A program made the position numbers and the translations under genes. From Olsenella_K sp051878835 (GTDB taxonomy: Bacteria > Actinomycetota > Coriobacteriia > Coriobacteriales > Atopobiaceae), in assembly GCA_051878835.1 (NCBI GenBank), contig JBJEKW010000011.1, positions 7,170 through 71,169 of the forward strand: 64,000 nucleotides of DNA, given 5' to 3'. Shown here one piece after another: positions 42,743 to 50,986 of the stretch (the stretch's first letter is position 1; every line of letters starts with the position of its first letter). The notes beneath the pieces are model-generated. The model was not told the DNA's origin. It worked only from the letters and a program-made list of their open reading frames with translations, and did no database searches.

Positions 42743-45700
42743 CTACCCCTGAATCCTTAGCTTGCAGTTCATGACCGGGCAGTACTTGCAGGACTGCTTG
42801 TCCAGCGGGTTCGCGGCAATCTGCCCGTCCATCATCTGCTGGATCTTTTGCGCGACGGCCTGCTCGGTGGCGTCCATCAGCGCGTAGAGCCCCTTCGAGT
42901 CCCCCTGGCCAAAGTCGGCGCTCGAGGGGACGCCCATGGCCGCGACGGTCCCCTTGCTGGGCTTGAGGTCTCCCCACACGTTGTCCAAAGAGTTCGCGTC
43001 GACGGCACCGGCTATGGTCTGCGGAGTCCGCGTGGCCATGTAGACCGAGCCTACAACCGTGAGCTCGGGATGGCTCCTGCGCAGCACCTGCCCATACATC
43101 AGGGCCTGCACGTGGCGAGGAATCTTGAACCCCTGCTCCTGGTCTGCCGCCGCATCGTAGCCGTCGCGCGAAAATACGTCGTATTCCTTCGTGAAGGACG
43201 CGTTGCCCTTCTTGTGCTTGTAGTCGATCACGATGGCATGCCCGTGGGAGTCCACGTCCACGCGGTCGATGGTTCCCTTGATGTAGGCACCGGCATACTC
43301 CACCAGGCCGACCGAGGGCCTGCCGAAGGACAGCTCGAACGCACGCGGCTCGTAGCCCGACAGCAGCTGCGACTCGAAGTCCACCACGTTCATGAGGTCC
43401 TTGTGCATCTGCAGGATGGACCCCACGTCCTCGGGGGTGTGGGGAATCAGAGGCGCGTCGGGCCGCTTCCTGCGCGAGGTCTCGTACTGCTGGCGCAGGT
43501 TGTCCCAGAACGTCTGGTCCAGGATGCCCTTCTCGCACTTGACCGAGTTGGGGTCGTTCGAGCTGGCCCTGCAACCCTCCACTTGCATGCTGAGGTTTTG
43601 CTGCAGCTGCTCTGCGGCGGTGTCCCCCATCTGCGCCAGCGCGTTCTCCAGCATCGTGCGGTGAGTGATCTCCATCACGCTGTGGACGAACGTGCCCATG
43701 GCGGTGGCGGAGAAGCCCGCGTCGATGGGGCCCAGGTTCAGCCGACGCAGGCTGAACCACTTGTAGGGGCACTCCAGGTAGGTCTCCAGCTGGGTGGCGG
43801 ACAGCAGCGGCTTGCCTTGCAGCAGCTGCGCCTCCCTTGGGTTGTTGGGGACCACCACCAGGGGCAGCAGGCTGGGGTCCAGCACGTCGACCTGGCGCTG
43901 GGGCACGCTCTGCCGCACCGGCGGCACCTGGCCCAGAGGCAGCAGGTTCGCGAAGGCGTTCTCCTCGCTGAGCGTGCCCTCCAGGAGGCTCTGGCTTGCG
44001 TCCTGTCCGTCGGCCTCTGACCCGCCAGCTTCTGGCACGCCGGCGTCTCGCACCACCTTCCGCCCACGCAAGGTTTCCACTATCTCGTCGGCCCCGAGGC
44101 CTTCCGTTACGCCGTAGCAGGCCAGGACCTCGGTCAGGACGACCGAGTTGAAGCACTCCTTTGACTGGGCGTCGTAGATCGTGCGCTCCATGACCAGCCT
44201 GCGGCGGGCCACCTCCAGCTGCGAGCCAAACGTGGCACGCGCACGGGCCATGGGGTCGTCCTGCGGCTCCACCCCCAAGGCGCATACCAGGGCGCTGACC
44301 ACGTCGTCGCCCGTGGGAATGCCAGACTCGACGGAGGTCTGCCCGCACAGGACCACCGCGTCCGCGCTCCGGGGAGCTCGTGCGGCGACGGCATGAGGCG
44401 GCAGAATCTCTACCAGAGGTGCGTCCGCCACGCCTGCGGGAACGTACGGGCGCACCACGATGGAGCAGTGGTCGAACGCCTGCTGGAACTCCTGCGCCAG
44501 CTGGACCAGGGACGGCCCCTCCTCCACGGTAGGGTCCTTGGGATCGCCCAGGCTGCGCATGGTCTGCGCAATGCGCACCACGGCACCCAGTACACCCTTG
44601 GCCTCGTTGCGCGCCAGCTCGCCGGAGTGGCTGGCAAAGACATCGTCATGGCCCTCGTTGGAAACGCCAGACATGCCAGGGTTCTTATCCGCCGAGGGCT
44701 GGTGGTCCGCGGGCCCCTGCTCCTGGAACCGCTGCAGTAGCCTGTTTGCCGCGCTTCCCAGACGCCCGCGCAACAGCTCCTGCGTGGCGCGCGCCACGTA
44801 GGTCGAGGTCGTCTTTTGATTCGTCAGGTCGTTCAGGACGTCTTGCGGGGACAAGAAGTTCTTCTTGCGCCAGCTGGCGTCCAGCCTGGTGGCGGCGGCA
44901 ACGCTCATGCCCGAGAGGTCACTCATCAGGAAGTCCACCAGCGTGGTGGGCGGCCACCACGACCAGTCGGACATCTGATGACCGTTGGCACCCAAGCTGT
45001 CGGCCGCGTTGGCCTCGATGCCGCCCATGGACCCGCCGCGCGACTCCACCAGCTCCCTTACGTCGTCGAACGGGTCGTGCCAGCGGCCGGCCAGGTCGGT
45101 CAGCTGGCCCACTGAGTCGACGAACTCGAGGAAGGCCCGGCCGGACACGGTCTGGGTGGCCTGCTGGGTCAGCTGCGCGCGCACGCCGATGCCGCGGGCG
45201 GACAGCTTTGGTGCCAGCTCGCGCCAGGCGCGCAGGGCGTCCGGGGCGCTGGCCACCACATGGCGCACCGAAGGGTCCTGGGTCATGCGAGCGATGGATT
45301 GGGCCAACGCCTCCGCCTCGGCCGCGGGACCGCTGGGCAACAGAACGCCAAAGGCGCCGGCCGGCTGCATGACCTGGTCGTCAGCGCCCCGGAATACGCG
45401 CTCCGTCAGCTGCGACAGCTCGGGCGCGCAGTCAGAGCCCTGGCTGGGTTGGCCGCCCGCGACGTCTGCCTCAGCGCAGGCCTCGCCGGAAGCGTCAGCC
45501 TCGGGCAGGACCTCCGCGCCAAGGTCGAGCGCCTCCCGGCGCACCAGCTCCACGGCTTCGCTGGCCATGGTGCCCACATCCGGGTTCTGCCTGCGTAGGA
45601 CCAACGTGACGTCGGTCAGGGTGGAAAGCCCCGCCAGAAGGTCACGCACGGGGCGCTCCATCTGCAAGAAGCCCGCTGCCACCACAGCCGGAAGGCGCAC

Positions 45701-46258
45701 GCCCTGCTGCCGCAGCAGGCTGGGCAGGCGAACCGCCGCCTCGCACTCCTCGACCAGGTTCCTGGAGTGGATGGACGCCGCGTATTGCGCCACCAGGTTC
45801 AGGGCCTGTAGCTCGGCGGGGGTCAGCTGATCCAGCCCGGGATTGTCATCGGCGATCCTGCCGGAATCATCCAGGCGCAGGTGGCCCAGCGTACGACGGG
45901 CCAGGTCTTCCAACACGCGCACGGCACCGGGGCTGCGCACCAGGGAGGGCGCGTCTACCGCCTCGGCCTGAGACAGCAGCCTATGCATCAGGATGGTGCG
46001 GGCATCGCCGTCTACCAGGTGCGATCCGTCTCCCCAGATCTCCCACAGCTCGCTGAGCCACGTACGTGGGGTCGTGGTCTTCACGCCCAGAGCAAGCCCG
46101 TGTGCACCGGACAGGAGCCTGAACGCATCCAGCTGCATCTGGAACGAGGGGACCAGCAGCACCGCCTCGCCGCGCGACGCCAGCGCCTCCGAAAGGGCGT
46201 GCTGCGTCGTGGGACCCGCGGGCTGCAGTTGGACCGTGTGCAATATCTGAAGCGCCAT
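42743..46258 (-). CDS. addB: ATP-dependent nuclease subunit B (AddB-like)
   Basis: 1171 residues. I start at ATG 46258, which has AGGTGG upstream; a GTG three codons earlier is possible. This is the second nuclease subunit of the AddAB complex. The C-terminal nuclease domain has KGTIDRVDVDSHGHAIVIDYKHKKG. An iron-sulfur staple is indicated by Cys in ECPYKWFSLRRL and the cluster CKYCPVMNC near the end. Unlike Bacillus AddB, the N-terminus (LQILHTVQLQPAGPTT) shows no GxxGxGKT ATP loop. It is therefore a diverged AddB, or a relative from the RexB/PD-(D/E)XK group. addA follows after 4 bp. Confidence 0.88.
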   Translation of the reverse strand: MALQILHTVQLQPAGPTTQHALSEALASRGEAVLLVPSFQMQLDAFRLLSGAHGLALGVKTTTPRTWLSELWEIWGDGSHLVDGDARTILMHRLLSQAEAVDAPSLVRSPGAVRVLEDLARRTLGHLRLDDSGRIADDNPGLDQLTPAELQALNLVAQYAASIHSRNLVEECEAAVRLPSLLRQQGVRLPAVVAAGFLQMERPVRDLLAGLSTLTDVTLVLRRQNPDVGTMASEAVELVRREALDLGAEVLPEADASGEACAEADVAGGQPSQGSDCAPELSQLTERVFRGADDQVMQPAGAFGVLLPSGPAAEAEALAQSIARMTQDPSVRHVVASAPDALRAWRELAPKLSARGIGVRAQLTQQATQTVSGRAFLEFVDSVGQLTDLAGRWHDPFDDVRELVESRGGSMGGIEANAADSLGANGHQMSDWSWWPPTTLVDFLMSDLSGMSVAAATRLDASWRKKNFLSPQDVLNDLTNQKTTSTYVARATQELLRGRLGSAANRLLQRFQEQGPADHQPSADKNPGMSGVSNEGHDDVFASHSGELARNEAKGVLGAVVRIAQTMRSLGDPKDPTVEEGPSLVQLAQEFQQAFDHCSIVVRPYVPAGVADAPLVEILPPHAVAARAPRSADAVVLCGQTSVESGIPTGDDVVSALVCALGVEPQDDPMARARATFGSQLEVARRRLVMERTIYDAQSKECFNSVVLTEVLACYGVTEGLGADEIVETLRGRKVVRDAGVPEAGGSEADGQDASQSLLEGTLSEENAFANLLPLGQVPPVRQSVPQRQVDVLDPSLLPLVVVPNNPREAQLLQGKPLLSATQLETYLECPYKWFSLRRLNLGPIDAGFSATAMGTFVHSVMEITHRTMLENALAQMGDTAAEQLQQNLSMQVEGCRASSNDPNSVKCEKGILDQTFWDNLRQQYETSRRKRPDAPLIPHTPEDVGSILQMHKDLMNVVDFESQLLSGYEPRAFELSFGRPSVGLVEYAGAYIKGTIDRVDVDSHGHAIVIDYKHKKGNASFTKEYDVFSRDGYDAAADQEQGFKIPRHVQALMYGQVLRRSHPELTVVGSVYMATRTPQTIAGAVDANSLDNVWGDLKPSKGTVAAMGVPSSADFGQGDSKGLYALMDATEQAVAQKIQQMMDGQIAANPLDKQSCKYCPVMNCKLRIQG

Positions 46259-46386
46259 TGCGACCACCTAGTTGTCGTCAACCGGTTCTTCCGAAGTGCG
46301 AACCGTCCAACCATAGTAGCCAAACGCCGGGACATCAACGAATGCGGGCGACCACAGCCGCGCGCTTGCCCGATGGGCAGCGAGGC

Positions 46387-46689
46387 CTAATGCTCTTCTT
46401 GCCCCAGGCGGTCAAGGACCAGACGATAGCCGCCCTCAGGCCCATTCAGACACTTCGAGACGCGGCTCACCGTGGTCGAGCTGGCCCCCGTCAACTTGGA
46501 CACCTGGACATACGAGGTCCCGCCATCCAGCAGGCTGGCAACCTCCAGGCGCTGAGCCAGGTCCTCGATCTCGCGCGTGGTGCACAGGTCCACCAGAAAT
46601 GCGGCAGACTCCTCGGGAGTGCGCAGCGTGCAAAGGGCATCCAGCAGCTTTTGAGCACTCTGCCGTGCCAGAAGTTCCTGCCCGTTCAT
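46387..46689 (-). CDS. YerC/YecD family TrpR-related regulator
   Basis: 100 residues. ATG 46689 follows AAGGAGTG. The protein is the TrpR-like all-helical type with the helix-turn-helix QVSKLTGASSTTVSRVSKCL and the opening LLDALCTLRTPEESAAFLVDLCTTREIEDLAQRLEVASLL, standard for the YerC/YecD family. In other bacteria members are small DNA-binding repressors of uncertain targets. An inverted repeat (46728-46747) lies 39 bp before the start and is a candidate auto-operator. addB starts 129 bp downstream on the same strand, so the two may be co-transcribed. Confidence 0.93.
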   Translation of the reverse strand: MNGQELLARQSAQKLLDALCTLRTPEESAAFLVDLCTTREIEDLAQRLEVASLLDGGTSYVQVSKLTGASSTTVSRVSKCLNGPEGGYRLVLDRLGQEEH

Positions 46690-46727
46690 AGCACTCCTTG
46701 CCTTCGAACCCAAAAGACGCGTCCCTA

Positions 46728-46747
46728 CACTTTAGCGCATTAAAGTG
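46728..46747 (-). promoter_or_regulatory. Inverted repeat upstream of the YerC-like gene (candidate operator)
   Basis: CACTTTA-N6-TAAAGTG is a perfect 7-bp inverted repeat just upstream of the gene for a TrpR-type repressor. TrpR-family dimers bind such short symmetric sites, so autoregulation is plausible. Confidence 0.45.
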
Positions 46748-47028
46748 CCCATGGGAGCAAGTCCGCACGAAGATGAGCAGAAGGGGCCATCGTGTCGCCG
46801 CCATACCTGGCACGCCCGCAGCGCCCAGGTGCTGCCGCGCGGCTCAGAATCATTCGACTCGAAGCCCCAGCAGCGGTGGCAACCCGTTTCAGTGGCCAAA
46901 ACCCGACACCTGTATGCAAATTGATGGGTATCGTGTGGTCTCCCCTCGTGCGGGCTGGCACGGAAATGGCAGGGTCCGCATGGGGTATATGGTAGAAGCT
47001 GAGTCGGATACGACAGAAAGGACTCACC

Positions 47029-47391
47029 ATGAGGTTCATCGGAAGGTGGTTCGTGACCGCGTTCGCAGCCGCCGTGGCAATAGCGCTCATCCCAGGCATC
47101 AGGGCCGTGGGAGGCTGGGTCGGCATCATCAGCGTGGCCTTCATCCTGGCGCTGGTCAACGCAACGGTGAAGCCCATCATGCAGGCGCTGGCCCTGCCCC
47201 TGACGTTGCTGACGCTGGGCATCTTCTACCTGGTCGTCAATGCCCTGGTACTCGAGCTGGCCAGCTGGCTGTCCATGGGCATCTTTGGCTCGGGCATATA
47301 CATATCCAGCTTTAGCGCTGCGTTTTTCGGTGCCATTATCATTTCGATCGTATCCATGATCACCGAGGGCGCCACCGGCCTGGGAGCGTAG
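47029..47391 (+). CDS. Phage-holin-family-4 (YvlD-like) membrane protein
   Basis: 120 residues. ATG 47029 follows GAAAGGA. Four membrane helices take up nearly the whole protein: FVTAFAAAVAIALIPGI, IISVAFILALVNATVKPIMQALALPLTLLTLGIFYLVVNALVLELASWL and AFFGAIIISIVSMI. NATVKPIMQALALPLTLLTLG is the family hallmark. The Pfam name refers to a mycobacteriophage holin, but chromosomal members such as B. subtilis YvlD are housekeeping membrane proteins linked to envelope stress. No phage genes are nearby. The stop codon lies in a 13-bp triple repeat. Confidence 0.9.
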   Translation: MRFIGRWFVTAFAAAVAIALIPGIRAVGGWVGIISVAFILALVNATVKPIMQALALPLTLLTLGIFYLVVNALVLELASWLSMGIFGSGIYISSFSAAFFGAIIISIVSMITEGATGLGA

Positions 47392-47427
47392 CCTGCAACC
47401 GTAGCTTGCAACCGTAGCCCGCTACCA
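47389..47427. repeat. Three tandem 13-bp repeats starting at a stop codon
   Basis: TAGCCTGCAACCG, TAGCTTGCAACCG and TAGCCCGCTACCA follow each other. The first TAG is the stop codon of the holin-like gene. This is the second case in the window of a gene end duplicated in tandem (compare 10755-10823). Confidence 0.8.
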
Positions 47428-47860
47428 GCCCCAACGTCTGCGTCCAATCGAAGTTCCATATATCGCCGCAGTTCAAATTCTTTCGAAAGCAGTCGAGCGC
47501 ATCTTTGCTACTCGGCTGCTTTCGTTTGCCGCCGATTTTGCCGGTGAGTGGTTCGTCACTGGACAGCACGTCGCCAAGTAGCTTGTCGCCAAGTAGCTCG
47601 TCTCCGAAAATGACCCCTGGGTGACCTTCTCGCCGACAGTTTCTTTCCGACGACATGCTTCCAATGGCGGTCGTTCTTCGGCTTCCCGCTCGCGACAATA
47701 GGCTCGCTCTGCCAATCGCACCGCGAACGCGCGCCACCTTTCCACATCAGCTGCATCCTCCGCAGCCTTCATCCGCTAGATCACCAGTGCGGTTACTACA
47801 CGCATGGGCGTTTGAGCCCACATCGCCATGCACCAGCGGATCCAATGCGTCAGCGTGTGC

Positions 47861-48330
47861 AGACCAACCAGGAGTGGGCACCCAGACCTGGGGACTCTGC
47901 ACCAGGCGGTGCAGACTAACCAGAAATGGGCACCCAGACCCGCCTACTCTGCATCACACGAGCTTAACCTCGAGAACTCGCAAGCTCTCTACCTGGCCTT
48001 TTGCAAGAAGGGAAATTTCACTTGATGCAAGCTACGCAGTTATGGGTACCCAGACCCGTCGACTCTGCACCAGGCGGTGCAGACCAACCAGAAGTGGGTA
48101 CCCACAGGTCCGACTTCTGCATTCAGAAATCTCCACCCTCAAAACACTGAGGCCTTGACCTGGGCTTTTGCAATAGGAGCAAATCCACTCCCTGCAAAGG
48201 TGGGAGGTGTGGGCGCCCGCAGGTCCGACCCTTGCAGAAATCCCTGCGGAACTCCGAGGTGTGGGCGCCCGCAGGTCCGACCTTTGCAGCATCGCCTGCG
48301 CAAAAGCCAGGTCTGGGCGTCCTCGACGGG
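47861..48330. repeat. 52-bp periodic repeat array, locus B
   Basis: Cores GGGCACCC, GGGTACCC, GGGCGCCC or GGGCGTCC start at 47876 and 47928 (52 apart), 48044 and 48096 (52), and 48211, 48263 and 48315 (52 and 52). The three blocks are 115-116 bp apart. Units share TGCAGACCAACCAGAA or CCGAGGTGT on the left, CAGGTCCGAC or CAGACC on the right, and CTGCA at the unit border. The blocks are separated by a second motif, ACCTGGGCTTTTGCAAGAAG (47991, 48158, 48377), which occurs inverted at 11916 in locus A. Confidence 0.82.
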
Positions 48331-48389
48331 GAATGCGGTTCAATCCAGGCAAAGGCCCCATGGCTCGCAGCCCCCGACCTGTGCTTTTG

Positions 48390-48580
48390 CTAGAAGGGAA
48401 ATCACCGCCAGAAGGGGAATCACCCGAGTGAAATCCTCAACAGAGGGGAAATCCCCGCCAAAAGGGAAATCCCCGCCAGAAGGGAAATCCCCGCCAGAAG
48501 GGAAATCACCCGAGTGAAATCCTCGACAGAGGGGAAATCCCCGCCAAAAGGGAAATCCCCAGCGAGGGCAGTGCCGTGCT
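48390..48580. repeat. 18-bp repeat array with 86-bp higher-order period, cut by the gap
   Basis: Units of the form AGAAGGGAAATCCCCGCC follow each other. A 32-bp variant with CACCCGAGTGAAATCCTC occurs twice, 86 bp apart (32 + 3 x 18). Each unit contains a GGGA-AA-TCCC near-palindrome. The array runs up to the N gap at 48581, so its length is unknown. Confidence 0.85.
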
Positions 48581-48680
48581 NNNNNNNNNNNNNNNNNNNN
48601 NNNNNNNNNNNNNNNNNNNNNNNNNNNNNNNNNNNNNNNNNNNNNNNNNNNNNNNNNNNNNNNNNNNNNNNNNNNNNNNN
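48581..48680. other. Assembly gap (100 N) inside a repeat array, with 33-base duplicated flanks
   Basis: Exactly 100 N. Bases 48548-48580 and 48681-48713 are identical, so contig ends overlap. Because the left side is a tandem array, repeat units may be missing here. Confidence 0.93.
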
Positions 48681-48925
48681 AAGGGAAATCCCCAGCGAGG
48701 GCAGTGCCGTGCTGGGCCCCTCGACGCCCACGCGACATAGAAAAGGCGACCCAGGTCGCATGGACCCGGGCCGCCCCACCGATACCTGGTTAGGCTACAA
48801 CTTGCAGGCCTTCCTCCTGCAGGCCACGGCAGATCGCACAAGCAAGCCACGGCTTCCCGCAGCAACCTGCCACCGCCGCAACCGTCCGCGACACGCTATG
48901 GCATGCCGCGAACACCGGAGGCAAG

Positions 48926-50086
48926 CTACGCCATAATCTTGCGGAACAGGTCCTTGACCTGCTCGGGTGTGGCCTCGCGCGGGTTGCCGGGATAGCAGGC
49001 ATCCGCCAGGGCGTCCTTGGCCAGCTGGTCCAGGTCCTCCTCGACCAGGCCCTTGCAGGTCTTCGGGATGTCCACGTCCTCGGACAGCTGCTTCACGGCG
49101 GCGATGGCGGCGTCGGCTGCCTGGTCGTCGGTCATACCCGTGGTGTCAACGCCCATGGCGCGAGCCACGTCGCCCAGACGCTTGGTCACGACGGGCTTGT
49201 TGAACTCCATGACGATGGGCAGCAGCATTGCGCAGGCGACGCCGTGGGGCGTGTCGTAGTGCGCGGACAGGGTGTGGGCCATCGAGTGGTCGATACCCAG
49301 GCCCACGTTCGAGAAGCCCATGCCGGCGATGTACTGGCCCAGGGCCATGGCCTCGCGGCCGCTGCCTGCCTTGCCGCTCTTCGCCTCGGCGTAGGCGTCA
49401 CGCAGGTGATGCGAGATCAGCTTGATGGCCTCGAGGTGGAACATGTCGGTGAGCTCCCAGGCGGCCTTCGTGGTGTAGCCCTCGATGGCGTGCGTCAGGG
49501 CGTCCATGCCGGTGGAGGCGGTCAGGCCGGCGGGCATGGAGGCCATCATGTCGGGGTCGATGACGGCGACCTCGGGGGCGTCGTTGGTGTCGACGCACAC
49601 GAACTTGCGGACCTTCTCGGGGTCGGTGATCACGTAGTTGATCGTGACCTCAGCGGCGGTGCCGGCGGTCGTGGGGACGGCGATGGTGAACACGGCGTGC
49701 TTCTTGGTCGGGGCAACGCCCTCCAGGCTCCTGACATCAGCGAACTCGGGGTTGTTCACGATGACGCCGATGGCCTTGGCGGTATCCATGGCCGAGCCGC
49801 CGCCGATGGCCACGATGGCCTTGGCGCCGGACTCCTTGAAGGCCTTCACGCCGTCCTGCACGTTCTGGATGGTGGGGTTGGGCTTGACCTCGTCGTACAG
49901 GCTCCACTTGATGCCGGCAGCATCCAGAAGGTCCGTCACCTTGTTGGTGACGCCGAACTTCACCAGGCTGGGATCGGAGCTCACGAACACGTGGTCATAG
50001 CCACGGCGGGACAGCTCGCCCGGAATCTCCTTGATGGCGCCGGAACCATGGTACGAGATGGTGTTCAAAACGATGCGGTTAGCCAT
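48926..50086 (-). CDS. Iron-containing alcohol dehydrogenase (lactaldehyde reductase FucO-like)
   Basis: 386 residues. ATG 50086 follows AAGGAGGG; an open frame extends further but lacks a site. It belongs to the group III, Fe2+-dependent dehydrogenases. The NAD-binding segment has IGGGSAMDTAKAIGV, and the metal ligands are Asp and His residues in MDALTHAIEGYTTK, GLGIDHSMAHTLSAHYDTPHGVACA. The opening NRIVLNTISYHGSGAIKEIP and the length point to the lactaldehyde reductase (1,2-propanediol oxidoreductase) branch. It would reduce lactaldehyde from fucose or rhamnose, or other short aldehydes. No sugar genes lie nearby, so the substrate is open. Confidence 0.9.
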   Translation of the reverse strand: MANRIVLNTISYHGSGAIKEIPGELSRRGYDHVFVSSDPSLVKFGVTNKVTDLLDAAGIKWSLYDEVKPNPTIQNVQDGVKAFKESGAKAIVAIGGGSAMDTAKAIGVIVNNPEFADVRSLEGVAPTKKHAVFTIAVPTTAGTAAEVTINYVITDPEKVRKFVCVDTNDAPEVAVIDPDMMASMPAGLTASTGMDALTHAIEGYTTKAAWELTDMFHLEAIKLISHHLRDAYAEAKSGKAGSGREAMALGQYIAGMGFSNVGLGIDHSMAHTLSAHYDTPHGVACAMLLPIVMEFNKPVVTKRLGDVARAMGVDTTGMTDDQAADAAIAAVKQLSEDVDIPKTCKGLVEEDLDQLAKDALADACYPGNPREATPEQVKDLFRKIMA

Positions 50087-50167
50087 ATTGACCCTCCTTG
50101 GTCGTATGTGACAAACGTCGCCTTCGCGCTCGGGCAGGTGCCCCAGGCGAAGCGGGTCCGGCTCCCA

Positions 50168-50197
50168 CAAAAAAGGGAGGAGCCAAAGCCCCTCCCT
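50168..50197 (-). terminator. Terminator of the small membrane-protein gene
   Basis: On the minus strand GGGAGG...CCTCCC is followed by six T. Confidence 0.82.
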
Positions 50198-50292
50198 ACT
50201 ATTCCTATATGTGACCGCCGACACATCGCACTTTCCGTCAACGGTTTCGCTTTGCCTCTGTCAGCGGTATGTCCATACGTAAAATTACCGAC

Positions 50293-50856
50293 TTAACGCC
50301 GCATGCTGCCCGAGCGCTCGCGCTCGGCACGGCGGACGGCGTCGGGACGGCGACCGGGCTTCTTGCCCTGGCGTCCCCTGGGCTCGTCCTCCCACCTCAG
50401 GTCAAAGAAGGACGACCACGGGTCGCCACGGCGCACCTCCACTCCGTAGCGCACGTCGGAGTGAGCCTGCTCGCGGCGCATGATGCGTGCGCCAAAGTCA
50501 AAGAACAGGCCCGACAGCACGGCGGGCACCAGCCAGACTCCCACGTACAGGAAGTCGGACGCCGACACCAGCGCGTCAAAGACCGACACGATGAACACCG
50601 CGTAGATCACGAGGGCGTGCAGCAGGGCCAGCCTGGTGAGGGCGCGAGCGGTGCCGCGCGTACGGCGCTGCACGACCTCGCCCATGATGAAGCTGAACGG
50701 AGCCGCCGCGATGGCAAAGGGCAGAAGAAAGAGGAACGCCCAGTGTCCGTGCGCCAGGCCGCTGGTGCTCGACAGCACGGGTCCCATGAGGGCCAGCACA
50801 AACAGAACTATGTAGGAGACCCACAACGGCATGAGCTTCTGGAATGTTTTGCCCAT
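50293..50856 (-). CDS. Four-helix membrane protein of unknown function
   Basis: 187 residues. ATG 50856 follows GTGAGGA at short spacing. Four hydrophobic segments cover residues about 7-120: LMPLWVSYIVLFVLALMGPVL, WAFLFLLPFAIAAAPFSFIMG, ALLHALVIYAVFIVSVFDAL and FLYVGVWLVPAVLSGLFFDFG. A soluble, very basic C-terminus follows (GRQGKKPGRRPDAVRRAERERSG). I do not recognise the family. It is flanked by dapH on one side and by its own terminator on the other, and is probably an independent unit. Confidence 0.7.
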   Translation of the reverse strand: MGKTFQKLMPLWVSYIVLFVLALMGPVLSSTSGLAHGHWAFLFLLPFAIAAAPFSFIMGEVVQRRTRGTARALTRLALLHALVIYAVFIVSVFDALVSASDFLYVGVWLVPAVLSGLFFDFGARIMRREQAHSDVRYGVEVRRGDPWSSFFDLRWEDEPRGRQGKKPGRRPDAVRRAERERSGSMRR

Positions 50857-50986
50857 TTCGTCCTCACATTGCGACACGGATACGCCTATGAGCATAGGCC
50901 AAATGCCGTGCGCTCCCTTCCAAATTCTGCCCCCTGTCGACGAATTACACGCAAAAGCTGCAGGATGCTCGCTCCTGGCGGGGCAC

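Larger units (their letters stand above)
47428..48925. other. Long non-coding region with repeats and second scaffold gap
   Basis: About 1.5 kb without a gene I can support. The left part (47440-47772) contains protein-like but frame-broken sequence on the minus strand and a 15-bp tandem repeat (GTCGCCAAGTAGCTT / GTCGCCAAGTAGCTC, about 47567-47596). The middle (47861-48330) holds the 52-bp repeat array. 48390-48580 holds an 18-bp array that runs into the gap. 48714-48925 is GC-rich with nothing recognisable. Confidence 0.6.

Noticed and set aside
47029..47391. Prophage based on the holin-like gene
   Set aside because: The gene is of the chromosomal YvlD-like type, and there are no integrase, capsid, lysin or attachment sites nearby.
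48340..48738. Minus-strand repeat protein (GDFPSG hexapeptides) over the 18-bp array
   Set aside because: The open frame exists because the unit length is a multiple of three. No start signal is present, and the frame runs through the N gap.
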